Origin: Rhodococcus jostii NBRC 16295
Lineage (GTDB): Bacteria > Actinomycetota > Actinomycetes > Mycobacteriales > Mycobacteriaceae
Reading direction: 5' to 3'
NCBI RefSeq assembly: GCF_001894825.1
Contig: NZ_BCWY01000091.1
Location: 1 to 33,153 of the forward strand
DNA length: 33,153 nt
The notes beneath the pieces were generated by a model. That model was not told where the DNA came from and did no database searches. It saw nothing but the letters and a program-made list of their open reading frames with translations. The position numbers were made by a program, and so were the translations under genes. Shown here piece by piece: positions 25,000-33,143 of this stretch; positions within the stretch are counted from its first letter, which is position 1; the number at the start of each line of letters is the position of its first letter.

Positions 25000-26226
25000 T
25001 CAGACGAGCTGATCGAGTGCGATCTCGAAGGCGGTACCGGCGATTCCGGTCGGTTGCGGGGACCGCGCGAAGCAGCGCTCGAGTGCCGTCGCGATGGTGC
25101 CGGAGACGTCACCGAAGATCGCCTCGTCCGACACCTCGATGTCACCCTCCATCAGCAGTGCGAAGGCCCGCGCCATACCGCAGTTGGCGATGAAGTCGGG
25201 GACGACGGCGACGCTCTTGTCCGCGTACTCGTAGGTGGGGCCGTAGAAGATCTCGTCGTCCGCGAACGGCACGTTGGCGCCGCTCGCCACCACCTCGAGG
25301 CCGCCTGCGATCAACCCGTCGACCTGCTCGCGGGTCACCAGACGGGATGCGGCGCAGGGCAGGAAGATCTCGGCGCCCGAACTCCAGATCGTCTCGTTGA
25401 TCTCCTCGAACGGCACCATGCCGGCAGCGCGCAGTTCGTTCCCCTTCTTCGCCAGGAACAGGGCGCGGATCTGCTCGAAGTCGTAGCCGTCGGTGTTCGA
25501 CAGTCCACCGTTGCGGTCGAGGATGCCGACGATCCGGGCACCGGACTGGGCCAGGTAGTACGCGGCGGTTGCGCCGACGTTGCCCCAGCCCTGCATGATC
25601 ACCCGCTTGCCGGCCAGCTCGCCGCCGTAGACCCGGTAGTAGTGCCGCACCGATTCGGCGACACCCCACCCGGTGATCAGGTCGGACACCGTGTACTTCG
25701 CCTGCGGATCGGGAGTGAACCGCGCATCCTCGACGACCTTCGCGACCCCCAGCCGCAGCTGGCCGACGCGCTGCACCCGCTCACGGTCGCTGGCCGCAAA
25801 GTGCCCGTTGACGACACCTTCCTGCGGATGCCACAGACCGTAGCTCTCGGTGATCGGCACGACCTCGGCCATCTCGTCGACGTTCAGGTCGCCGCCGGTG
25901 CCGTAGTACGACTTGAGCAGCGGGGTCACCGCCTTGAACCAGCGCCGCAGCACCTCGTCCTTGCGCGGGTCCGTCGGGTCGAAGTCGATGCCCGACTTCG
26001 CGCCGCCGATGGCCGGACCCGAGACGGTGAACTTCACTTCCATGGTCTTCGCCAGCGACTCCACCTCGCGGCGATCGAGACCGCGACGCATCCGGGTTCC
26101 GCCGCCGGCAGCGCCGCCGCGCAGCGAGTTGATCACCGTCCATCCGCGTGCGGAGGTCTCCGTGTCGTGCCACTCGAAGACGATCTCGGGGGCCTTCTCT
26201 TCGAATCGGGTGAGCAGATTCTTCAT
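25000..26226 (-). CDS. Glu/Leu/Phe/Val dehydrogenase family amino acid dehydrogenase
   Basis: A 408-residue enzyme of the amino acid dehydrogenase superfamily, catalysing oxidative deamination to a keto acid. Residues seen: Lys65 ('MEVKFTVSG'), Lys77 ('IGGAKSGIDF') and Asp113 ('GGDLNVDE'), matching the substrate-binding Lys, catalytic Lys and Asp of the family. The nucleotide site is 'VIMQGWGNVGATAAYYLAQ' with GWGNVG near residue 215. It is larger than the PheDH at 5372 and more like glutamate dehydrogenases, yet shorter than typical GdhA (about 445). The ATG at 26224-26226 is used; upstream in-frame sequence is not family-like. It is co-directional with the permease and lies 206 bp downstream of lrp. 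Aromatic amino acids are the contextual guess. Confidence 0.88.
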   Translation of the reverse strand: MKNLLTRFEEKAPEIVFEWHDTETSARGWTVINSLRGGAAGGGTRMRRGLDRREVESLAKTMEVKFTVSGPAIGGAKSGIDFDPTDPRKDEVLRRWFKAVTPLLKSYYGTGGDLNVDEMAEVVPITESYGLWHPQEGVVNGHFAASDRERVQRVGQLRLGVAKVVEDARFTPDPQAKYTVSDLITGWGVAESVRHYYRVYGGELAGKRVIMQGWGNVGATAAYYLAQSGARIVGILDRNGGLSNTDGYDFEQIRALFLAKKGNELRAAGMVPFEEINETIWSSGAEIFLPCAASRLVTREQVDGLIAGGLEVVASGANVPFADDEIFYGPTYEYADKSVAVVPDFIANCGMARAFALLMEGDIEVSDEAIFGDVSGTIATALERCFARSPQPTGIAGTAFEIALDQLV

Positions 26227-26374
26227 CGCTTCTCTCGGTTTCTCGACTGCCGGGACCGGGCTTCGCGGTCGGTGTGCCCGACCGGTGCCCGCGCTGTTAC
26301 GGCGATCACTGTGGTGGGCGCCACTCGTGCGCCGCAACCGGGCGCGCAGCAGGTAGCCGCGATGAGCATCACCG

Positions 26375-26397
26375 AGAAAGAAGTTCGACGTTTTTCT
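26375..26397. promoter_or_regulatory. Candidate Lrp-type binding site upstream of the dehydrogenase-permease operon
   Basis: A 23-bp AT-rich element in GC-rich surroundings, with outer arms AGAAA and TTTCT and a partly symmetric interior. It lies about 150 bp upstream of the dehydrogenase ATG, between it and lrp. The position and the AT-rich imperfect dyad suit an Lrp/AsnC protein, but the symmetry is limited. Confidence 0.3.
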
Positions 26398-26432
26398 ATC
26401 CAGTTTGTGCAGCAGATCCGATGATCGTGTTG

Positions 26433-26960
26433 CTAATCCGGTTCCGAGGACGCTGTGCGATAGGCCGGGGCCTTCGCCGACCGCGGTCGGTCGAGGGTTC
26501 GCAGGAGGGGCATCGACCGGTAGGGGACGATCACCGACAGCACCATCACGCTCGTGGATCGGGCGACGACGCTCGATTTGTTCAGATCGATCAGCGTCTG
26601 CTGCAGTCCGAGGTGCGAGCCGGCGGCGACGCGGCACAGGATGTCGCCCGAACCGGTGGTCGCGAAGGCCTCGAGCACACCGGGAATCGATTCGAGTTCC
26701 GACGTCACGGAGTCCAGCGCACCCTGCGCCGTCTCCAGCGTGACGAAGGCCTGCACGTCGAACCCGGCGGCGGCGATGTCGAGGCGCGGCTCGTATCCGG
26801 CGATCACCCCCGACTCCTCGAGTTTGCGCACCCGCGCCTGGACGGTGGCCCGCGCGACCTTGATCCGCCGCGACAGCTCGAGTACGCCGGCCTTCGGGTC
26901 GTCGTGCATGGCGTCGAGGAGGGCGAAATCGAGTTCGTCCAACTGCACAGCGTCCTTCAT
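26433..26960 (-). CDS. Lrp/AsnC family transcriptional regulator
   Basis: A 175-residue Lrp-type regulator. The N-terminal HTH is 'LDELDFALLDAMHDDPKAGV' followed by 'LELSRRIKVARATVQARVRK' and 'LEESGVIAGYEPRLD', a textbook AsnC pattern. The C-terminal RAM domain runs from about residue 70 ('VQAFVTLETAQG', 'VLEAFATTGSGDILCRVAAG'), with the glycine-rich ligand loop. An extra 25-residue tail is polar. Lrp proteins sense amino acids and control their uptake and breakdown. Here it sits between the dehydrogenase-permease genes and the divergent HPPD gene 182 bp away, so both sides are plausible targets, with tyrosine or phenylalanine as the likely effector. Confidence 0.93.
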   Translation of the reverse strand: MKDAVQLDELDFALLDAMHDDPKAGVLELSRRIKVARATVQARVRKLEESGVIAGYEPRLDIAAAGFDVQAFVTLETAQGALDSVTSELESIPGVLEAFATTGSGDILCRVAAGSHLGLQQTLIDLNKSSVVARSTSVMVLSVIVPYRSMPLLRTLDRPRSAKAPAYRTASSEPD

Positions 26961-27142
26961 GGCCAGCCCTCTCCGAAGCGAGTCAACTAGTCCGACTGTA
27001 TAAGAAATGTGGTCCCGGGGCCGTCGAAGGTGGCACTCCGGCTAGCTTCTGCTGGCTCGGTTGCCTATGTGGGCGGTGTGGGTTTTCGTAGTGACCCAGG
27101 CAACAGGCCAAGCCCTCCGTCCCTCGAACCAGGAAGACAGCG

Positions 27143-28348
27143 ATGACGATCGAACAGACTCTCACCGACAAGGAACGCCTGGCGGGTCTCGACCTCGGCC
27201 AGCTCGAACAGCTGGTCGGGCTGGTGGAATACGACGGCACCCGCGACCCGTTCCCGGTCAGCGGCTGGGACGCCGTCGTCTGGGTGGTCGGCAACGCCAC
27301 CCAGACCTCCCACTACTTCCAATCCGCCTTCGGGATGACCCTCGTCGCCTACTCCGGCCCGACCACCGGCAACCGCGACCACCACAGCTTCGTCCTCGAA
27401 TCCGGCGCCGTCCGCTTCGTCATCCAGGGCGCCGTCGACCCGAACAGCCCGCTGGTCGAGCACCACCGCACCCACGGCGACGGCGTCGTCGACATCGCCC
27501 TCGCCGTCCCCGACGTCGACAAGTGCATCGCCCACGCCCGCGCCCAGGGCGCCACCGTCCTGGACGAGCCCCACGACGTGTCCGACGAGCACGGCACCGT
27601 CCGGCTCGCCGCGATCGCCACCTACGGCGACACCCGGCACACCCTCGTCGACCGCACCCACTACACCGGCCCGTACCTGCCCGGCCACGTCGCCCGCACC
27701 TCCTCGCACACCAAGCGGGACGGCGCCCCCAAACGCATCTTCCAGGCCCTCGACCACGTCGTCGGCAACGTCGAACTCGGCAAGATGGACCACTGGGTCG
27801 ACTTCTACAACCGGGTCATGGGGTTCACGAACATGGCCGAGTTCGTCGGCGAGGACATCGCCACCGACTACTCCGCGCTGATGAGCAAGGTCGTCTCCAA
27901 CGGCAACCACCGGGTCAAGTTCCCCCTCAACGAACCCGCCATCGCCAAGAAGCGCTCCCAGATCGACGAATACCTCGACTTCTACCGCGGTCCCGGCGCC
28001 CAGCACCTGGCCCTGGCCACCAATGACATCCTCACCGCGGTCGATCAGCTCACCGCCGAGGGCGTCGAATTCCTGGCCACCCCCGACTCCTACTACGAGG
28101 ACCCCGAACTGCGGGCGCGGATCGGCAACGTCCGCGCCCCGATCGCCGAACTGCAGAAACGCGGCATCCTCGTCGACCGCGACGAAGACGGCTACCTGCT
28201 GCAGATCTTCACCAAACCCCTCGTCGACCGCCCCACCGTGTTCTTCGAACTCATCGAACGCCACGGCTCCCTCGGCTTCGGCATCGGCAACTTCAAAGCC
28301 CTCTTCGAAGCCATCGAACGCGAACAAGCCGCCCGCGGAAACTTCTGA
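27143..28348 (+). CDS. hppD: 4-hydroxyphenylpyruvate dioxygenase
   Basis: A 401-residue Fe(II)-dependent dioxygenase that converts 4-hydroxyphenylpyruvate to homogentisate, the committed step of tyrosine breakdown. It has two vicinal-oxygen-chelate domains. The iron ligands are His205 ('ALDHVVGNV'), His288 ('GAQHLALAT') and Glu369 ('FFELIERHG'), all in the C-terminal domain as expected. The C-terminal helix 'GIGNFKALFEAIEREQAARG' closing the active site is complete. Length is normal for actinobacterial enzymes. The ATG start has GGAAG upstream. It is divergent from lrp and ends 9 bp from the convergent HTH-ClpN gene. Homogentisate 1,2-dioxygenase is not in the window, so the rest of the pathway is encoded elsewhere. 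Confidence 0.97.
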   Translation: MTIEQTLTDKERLAGLDLGQLEQLVGLVEYDGTRDPFPVSGWDAVVWVVGNATQTSHYFQSAFGMTLVAYSGPTTGNRDHHSFVLESGAVRFVIQGAVDPNSPLVEHHRTHGDGVVDIALAVPDVDKCIAHARAQGATVLDEPHDVSDEHGTVRLAAIATYGDTRHTLVDRTHYTGPYLPGHVARTSSHTKRDGAPKRIFQALDHVVGNVELGKMDHWVDFYNRVMGFTNMAEFVGEDIATDYSALMSKVVSNGNHRVKFPLNEPAIAKKRSQIDEYLDFYRGPGAQHLALATNDILTAVDQLTAEGVEFLATPDSYYEDPELRARIGNVRAPIAELQKRGILVDRDEDGYLLQIFTKPLVDRPTVFFELIERHGSLGFGIGNFKALFEAIEREQAARGNF

Positions 28349-28357
28349 GCGAGAAGA

Positions 28358-29056
28358 TCACTCCGTGCTCGGTGGAACGCCGATCGCCGTCAGCAGATAC
28401 GTCTCGGCGGCGTCGGCGTCCACACCGAGTGTGGTGAGCGGGCCGGGAGCGTCGGCCTCGCCGGCGAGCAGCGCGAGCAGCAGGTGCTCGGTGCCGACGT
28501 AGTTGTGGCCGAGACGCAACGCCTCACGGATCGTGAGTTCGAGAACCTTCTTCGCCGGTGCCGAGTACGGAATCAAACCGGGAGTTACGGCGTCGGCCGG
28601 AGCCTCGGGCACCGTGGCCTCGGCGGTTTCGCGGATCGCGAGGGGCGTGATGTCCTGGTCTGCCAGCGCGCGCATCGCGAGACTGTCCGGAGCACTGAGC
28701 ATGCCGAGGAGTAGGTGCTCCGACCGGATCTCGGACTGACGGCCGGCCCGCGCCTCTTCGTGCGACTGGACCACCGCCTGCCGGGCCTTCTCGGTGAAGC
28801 GCGCGAACATGTTCGCGCTCTCCTTGGGGGTGAAGCGTTGGTGCGCGGCCTGTTTGGTGACTCCGATGCAGTCGCCGATCTCCGTCCAGGACGCGCCGCT
28901 GCGGCGCGCCTGGTCCACGAAGTGTCCGATCAGGTGGTCGGAGATCTCGTTGACGTGTTCGGCGGTGAGTACGGCCGCCGTGAGCTGTTCGAGTGGTTGG
29001 TCGGGGTAGCCGGACCGGATGCCGTCGATGAGGTCGTCGAGCCGAAGTTTCGTCAT
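28358..29056 (-). CDS. HTH protein fused to ClpN repeats (Clp N-terminal domain)
   Basis: A 232-residue protein with no ATPase. Residues 1-75 hold an HTH: 'GASWTEIGDCIGVTKQAAHQ' (about 54-73), preceded by a helical segment. Residues 80-155 form a first ClpN repeat ('FARFTEKARQAVVQSHEEAR', 'RSEHLLLGML'), and 160-232 a second ('YSAPAKKVLELTIREALRLG', 'GTEHLLLALL'). ClpN repeats recruit substrates to ClpC/ClpA. Here they are coupled to DNA binding, so a regulator controlled by, or delivered to, the Clp protease is plausible, but unproven. The ATG coincides with the predicted transcription start, just downstream of a perfect palindrome. It is divergent from a flavin monooxygenase. Confidence 0.85.
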   Translation of the reverse strand: MTKLRLDDLIDGIRSGYPDQPLEQLTAAVLTAEHVNEISDHLIGHFVDQARRSGASWTEIGDCIGVTKQAAHQRFTPKESANMFARFTEKARQAVVQSHEEARAGRQSEIRSEHLLLGMLSAPDSLAMRALADQDITPLAIRETAEATVPEAPADAVTPGLIPYSAPAKKVLELTIREALRLGHNYVGTEHLLLALLAGEADAPGPLTTLGVDADAAETYLLTAIGVPPSTE

Positions 29057-29062
29057 GCGTCA

Positions 29063-29107
29063 ACGCTAGATTGACGATGGTCCATCGTCAAGGCTTCCTT
29101 GACGATG
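29063..29107. promoter_or_regulatory. Palindromic operator and leaderless promoter of the HTH-ClpN gene
   Basis: Perfect 10-bp arms TTGACGATGG (29071-29080) and CCATCGTCAA (29082-29091) flank a single T. A third half-site, TTGACGATG, follows at 29099-29107 in direct orientation. On the minus strand the right arm supplies a -35 TTGACG (29091-29086), with TAGCGT (29068-29063) 17 bp on and the gene's ATG six bases later, so the transcript would be leaderless and the operator would cover the -35 and spacer. The monooxygenase on the other side starts at 29160. Confidence 0.65.
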
Positions 29108-29159
29108 CTGTGCGGCGACTTTCCCGCCGGATCGGCGCCGTCGCGAATACGATGACGCC

Positions 29160-30710
29160 ATGAGCCCTACCGAGGCAGTGGTGGCCGGGGCCGGGCCGAC
29201 CGGTCTCACACTCGCATTGGAACTGGCGCGCCGCGGCGTCGAGGTGCGGATCCTCGACAAGTCGCTCCAGCCGTTCGCCGGTTCGCGCGGAAAAGGGTTG
29301 ACCGCGCGCAGTCAGGAGATATTCGACGATCTCGGCATCGTCGACGAGGTCGTCGAAGCCGGGTTCCGGCACCTCCCCAACCGGGTCGCGGTCCGCGGCC
29401 GGGTGATCAGCGACAGCGACCCGCACGCCGACCTGAGCCCCACTCCCGACCGGCCCTACGACAGCGGGCTGATGATTCCGCAGTGGCGGACCGAGCAGAT
29501 CCTGCGAGATCGGCTCTCGGCGTTCGGCATCGACGTCGAGAGGGGCGTCGAGGTGGTCGGATTCGACCAGAACACCGACAAGGTGACCGTCCGGCTCGCC
29601 GGGGGCGGGACGATCATGGCGCGCTACCTCGTCGGCTGCGACGGCGGGCGCAGCGCGGTGCGCAAGGCGCTCGGGGCGTCGTTCGAGGGCTCGGGCGGCA
29701 TCGAGGGAATGCTCCTCGGGGACGTCGCCGTCGACGGCCTCACCCCCGACCGCTGGTACCAGTGGTCGCACCCGGAGAAGGGTTTCGTCGCGCTGTGCCC
29801 GTTCCGGGGGGTGAACTCCTGGCAGTTCCAGGGCGTGCCGTTCGCGGGTTTCGACGAGGACGGAAACCTGCCCGAACCGTCGCTCGACTACTTCCAGCGG
29901 GTGCTCGACGACGTCGCGTGCGATCCCGGCGTCCGACTGTCCGAACCGACGTGGCTGTCGACGTGGCGGGTGAACGTGCGCATGGTCGACCGCTTCCGCG
30001 ACGGCCGCGTGTTCCTGGCCGGGGATGCGGCCCACATCCACCCGCCGGCCGGTGGGCTCGGAATGAACACCGGAATTCAGGACGCCTACAACCTGGGGTG
30101 GAAGCTTGCCCTGGTCCTGGCCGGCTCCGCGGACCCGTCGCTCCTCGACACGTACCAGGAGGAGCGCCTTCCGCTCGCGCGCTGGACGCTCGGAGTGAGC
30201 AGCGAGGGGCTGCAGAAGGTGGCCGCGACGCTCGGGAGCGAGGACTCGAAGGGCCTCGCGGGCGCGGTCACCGAGGACGGTCAGCAACTCGGCTTCGGCT
30301 ACCCGTGGAGTTCGCTGTCGCGGGACGGGGGCGTGACGACGGCCGTGCGCGCGGGAGACCGCGCACCCGACGCACCGTGCCTGAGCTCCGATGGCACTCC
30401 GATGCGACTGTTCGACGTCTTCCGCGGGACCCACTTCACCATCCTCGGGTTCGACGGCGGGCCCCGGCACGCCCTGCAGGCTCTCGCCGAAGACGCACCC
30501 GACGACGTGAAGTACGTGGTGGTGGGCGATTCCCGCGGTCCCGGCGTCGACGTCGTCGACGACCGCGGGTTGGCGCGCAGCGCCTACGGGGCACATGGTG
30601 GCACGCTGGTGGTGGTACGCCCCGACGGTTACGTGGCACTTACCGCCGCGGCCACCGCCACCGACGACGTCCTCGACTATCTCGGTCGTCTGGTGGGGAG
30701 ATCGTCGTGA
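29160..30710 (+). CDS. FAD-dependent aromatic monooxygenase (PheA/TfdB type)
   Basis: A 516-residue flavoprotein of the phenol-hydroxylase/PHBH class, which hydroxylates an aromatic or polyketide ring using NAD(P)H and oxygen. FAD motifs: GAGPTG at residues 10-15, the 'LVGCDGGRSAVRK' DG motif near 160, and 'VFLAGDAAHIHPPAGGLGMN' near 285-300, followed by 'GIQDAYNLGWKLALVL'. The C-terminal 130 residues ('FRGTHFTILGFDGGPRH', 'DGYVALTA') are the thioredoxin-like domain of this class. It is divergent from the HTH-ClpN gene and precedes the FdhF/YdeP gene by 14 bp, so the two are probably co-transcribed. The substrate is unknown; resorcinol/phenol-type rings and natural products are both possible. 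Confidence 0.92.
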   Translation: MSPTEAVVAGAGPTGLTLALELARRGVEVRILDKSLQPFAGSRGKGLTARSQEIFDDLGIVDEVVEAGFRHLPNRVAVRGRVISDSDPHADLSPTPDRPYDSGLMIPQWRTEQILRDRLSAFGIDVERGVEVVGFDQNTDKVTVRLAGGGTIMARYLVGCDGGRSAVRKALGASFEGSGGIEGMLLGDVAVDGLTPDRWYQWSHPEKGFVALCPFRGVNSWQFQGVPFAGFDEDGNLPEPSLDYFQRVLDDVACDPGVRLSEPTWLSTWRVNVRMVDRFRDGRVFLAGDAAHIHPPAGGLGMNTGIQDAYNLGWKLALVLAGSADPSLLDTYQEERLPLARWTLGVSSEGLQKVAATLGSEDSKGLAGAVTEDGQQLGFGYPWSSLSRDGGVTTAVRAGDRAPDAPCLSSDGTPMRLFDVFRGTHFTILGFDGGPRHALQALAEDAPDDVKYVVVGDSRGPGVDVVDDRGLARSAYGAHGGTLVVVRPDGYVALTAAATATDDVLDYLGRLVGRSS

Positions 30711-30724
30711 CGAAAGGCTGAACG

Positions 30725-33100
30725 ATGCGGCACAAGGACGAGGAACGCGACTACGACGAGGCCGATCTCCACGTCGACCCGCCGAAGGACCACGCGGCCG
30801 GGGCGACCGCGGTCGCCGTGTCGATGAAGCGGGCGCTCGAGCACATGGGTGTGGTCCGGACGGCCGAGACACTGCTCCGGCTCAACCAGGCCGAGGGGTT
30901 CGACTGCATGAGCTGCGCGTGGCCCGACCCCGACCCGGGCCACCGGCACGCCGCGGAGTTCTGCGAGAACGGCGCCAAGGCGGTCGCGGAGGAAGCGACC
31001 CGTGACCGGGCGACACCCGAATTCTTCGCCCGGCACAGCATCGCCGACCTCGACTGCCACAGCGAGCACTGGCTCGGGCAGCAGGGCCGGATCACGCATC
31101 CGATGGTGAAGCGGCCCGGCGGAACCCACTACGAGCCCATCGACTGGGACGAGGCCTTCGCGCTGATCGGAAACCAACTCAACGCCCTGGACAGTCCCGA
31201 CGAGGCGATCTTCTACACGTCCGGCCGGGCGTCCAACGAGGCGGCGTTCGCCTACCAGCTGTTCGTCCGCGCGTTCGGGACGAACAACCTGCCCGACTGT
31301 TCCAACATGTGCCACGAGTCGACCAGCATCGCGCTGCAGGAGTCGATCGGAATCGGCAAGGCCAGCGTCACGATGGAGGACGTCTATCAGGCGAAACTCA
31401 TTGTGCTGCAGGGGCAGAATCCGGGGACCAACCATCCGCGGATGCTGTCGGCGCTGGAGAAGGCCAAGCAGAACGGTGCCAAGATCCTCTCGATCAATCC
31501 GTTGCGCGAGGCGGGTCTGGTCAACTTCAAGAATCCGCAGACGCCCCGCGGGATGGTGGGCCCCGGTACCGACCTGTCCGACCTGCATCTGCCCATCGCG
31601 CTCAACGGCGACCTCGCGCTGCTGCAGGCCTTCGGTTCCCTGCTCGTCGAATGGGACGCCCTCGACCACGAGTTCATCGACCACCACACCATCGGGTTCG
31701 AGTTGTGGAAGCAGCACGTCACCGACATCGACTGGGACGTGGTCACCCGGACGACCGGACTGTCGCGGGAGCAGATCACCGAGGCGGCCAGGCTGCTGCG
31801 TGATTCCGACTCCACCGTGTTCTGCTGGGCGATGGGACTCACCCAGCATCACAACTCGGTGGCAATCATCAAGGAAGTCACCAATATCGCACTCGCCCAG
31901 GGAAACATCGGCAAACCCGGCGCCGGGCTGTTCCCGGTGCGCGGCCACTCGAATGTGCAGGGCGACCGCACGATGGGGATCTGGGAGCGTCCGCCACGGC
32001 ATTTCCTGGACGCCCTCGCGAAGGAGTTCGACTTCGACCCGCCCCGCGAGAACGGTTACGACACCGTCGATTCCATCCGGGCCATGCGCGACGGCAAGGC
32101 GCACTTCTTCCTCGGGCTCGGCGGAAACTTCGTCCAGGCGGCCCCGGACACCGACGTCACCGCCGCCGCGCTGCGCAAGACCCGGATGACCGTCCACATC
32201 TCCACGAAGATCAACCGCTCGCACCTCGTCTGCGGCGACACCGCCCTCATCCTGCCGACGCGGGGGCGCACCGAGCAGGACGTCCAGGCCGGTGGACCCC
32301 AGTTCATCTCCGTCGAAGACTCCACGTGTTCGGTCCACGCGTCCCGGGGACCGCTGAAACCGGCCAGCCCGCACCTCGATTCGGAGGTCGGTATCGTCAC
32401 GCGCATCGCCGAGGCCACGATCGGGGACCGCTACGGTCTCGAGTGGAAGAAGATGCGGGACGACTACGCGAACATCCGCCTGCACATCTCGCGGGTGGTC
32501 CCCGGCTGCGAAGGGTACGAGGTGAACGTCCGGCGGCCCGGCGGTTTCGTGCTGCCGCATCCGCCGCGCGACTCCCGGACGTTCCCCACCCACTCCGGCC
32601 GCGCCGAATTCGCGGTGTCCCCGATCGAGGTGTTGCAGGTGCCCCCGAAGCACGTGATCCTACAGACGATCCGCAGCCACGATCAGTTCAACACCACGAT
32701 CTACGGACTCAGCGACCGCTACCGCGGAATCGAGGGCGGCCGCCGCGTGATCTTCCTGCACCACGACGACATCGCGGCCCTCGGATTCGACGACGGCGAC
32801 ATGGTCGACCTCTTCACCCACTGGGCCGAGGACGACCGGGTCCGCTGCGCCCACGACTTCCGGATCGTCGAATACGACACCCCCCGCGGGTCGGCCGCCG
32901 CCTACTATCCGGAAACCAATCCGCTCGTCCCCCTCGACTCCACGGCGGCCGGCAGCAACTGTCCCACGTCGAAGTCCGTTGTTGTCTCCCTGGAACACGC
33001 CGGCCGGTACAGCGCCGAATGTCCGCCGGGGGCGAGCCAGGACGAGGTCGGCGCGGACTGGGCCCACAAGACAACTCCCCAGCCCAAGCACCTCTCCTGA
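30725..33100 (+). CDS. FdhF/YdeP family molybdopterin oxidoreductase (formate dehydrogenase alpha-like)
   Basis: A 791-residue molybdopterin enzyme of the FdhF/YdeP family. The N-terminus has Cys61, Cys64 ('DCMSCAWPDPD') and Cys80 ('EFCENGAKA'), a reduced cysteine set compared with the four-cysteine cluster of true formate dehydrogenases. The molybdenum ligand is probably Cys196 in 'PDCSNMCHESTS', where E. coli FdhF has selenocysteine. 'LQGQNPGTNHPRML' and 'FPVRGHSNVQGDRTMG' are bis-MGD binding segments. The C-terminal 'HDQFNTTIYGLSDRYRGIEG' and 'TNPLVPLD' regions are typical. The reaction of this family is not well established; E. coli YdeP is linked to acid resistance. It is 14 bp after the flavin monooxygenase, and no electron-transfer subunit is adjacent. 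Confidence 0.92.
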   Translation: MRHKDEERDYDEADLHVDPPKDHAAGATAVAVSMKRALEHMGVVRTAETLLRLNQAEGFDCMSCAWPDPDPGHRHAAEFCENGAKAVAEEATRDRATPEFFARHSIADLDCHSEHWLGQQGRITHPMVKRPGGTHYEPIDWDEAFALIGNQLNALDSPDEAIFYTSGRASNEAAFAYQLFVRAFGTNNLPDCSNMCHESTSIALQESIGIGKASVTMEDVYQAKLIVLQGQNPGTNHPRMLSALEKAKQNGAKILSINPLREAGLVNFKNPQTPRGMVGPGTDLSDLHLPIALNGDLALLQAFGSLLVEWDALDHEFIDHHTIGFELWKQHVTDIDWDVVTRTTGLSREQITEAARLLRDSDSTVFCWAMGLTQHHNSVAIIKEVTNIALAQGNIGKPGAGLFPVRGHSNVQGDRTMGIWERPPRHFLDALAKEFDFDPPRENGYDTVDSIRAMRDGKAHFFLGLGGNFVQAAPDTDVTAAALRKTRMTVHISTKINRSHLVCGDTALILPTRGRTEQDVQAGGPQFISVEDSTCSVHASRGPLKPASPHLDSEVGIVTRIAEATIGDRYGLEWKKMRDDYANIRLHISRVVPGCEGYEVNVRRPGGFVLPHPPRDSRTFPTHSGRAEFAVSPIEVLQVPPKHVILQTIRSHDQFNTTIYGLSDRYRGIEGGRRVIFLHHDDIAALGFDDGDMVDLFTHWAEDDRVRCAHDFRIVEYDTPRGSAAAYYPETNPLVPLDSTAAGSNCPTSKSVVVSLEHAGRYSAECPPGASQDEVGADWAHKTTPQPKHLS

Positions 33101-33143
33101 CGTGAGTGGCAATGTGTGCCCCGGCACGCATTCCCACTCACGT
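33100..33143. repeat. Long near-perfect hairpin after the FdhF/YdeP gene
   Basis: Arms 33100-33120 and 33123-33143 (21 bp each) match in 19 of 21 positions with only CC between them, starting ACGTGAGTGG and ending CCACTCACGT. The first base is the last base of the stop codon. No T-tract follows within the window. It may be a bidirectional terminator-like structure or a copy of a dispersed palindromic repeat. Confidence 0.7.

Noticed and set aside
23620..26424. A 934-codon open frame on the plus strand across the permease and dehydrogenase genes
   Set aside because: It is antisense to two well-supported genes. Its composition (His, Arg, Asp, Gly rich, no domains) is that of a high-GC shadow frame.
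26999..27004. TATAAG box in the lrp-hppD spacer as a possible hppD promoter
   Set aside because: No acceptable -35 element at the right distance, and it would leave a leader of about 130 bp.
27060..27104. Inverted repeat GTTGCCT/AGGCAAC in the lrp-hppD spacer
   Set aside because: Arms are only 7 bp with a 31-bp spacer, so chance occurrence is likely.
30677..32653. A 658-codon minus-strand open frame opposite the FdhF/YdeP gene
   Set aside because: It has no recognisable motifs and is the shadow of a gene with full family conservation.
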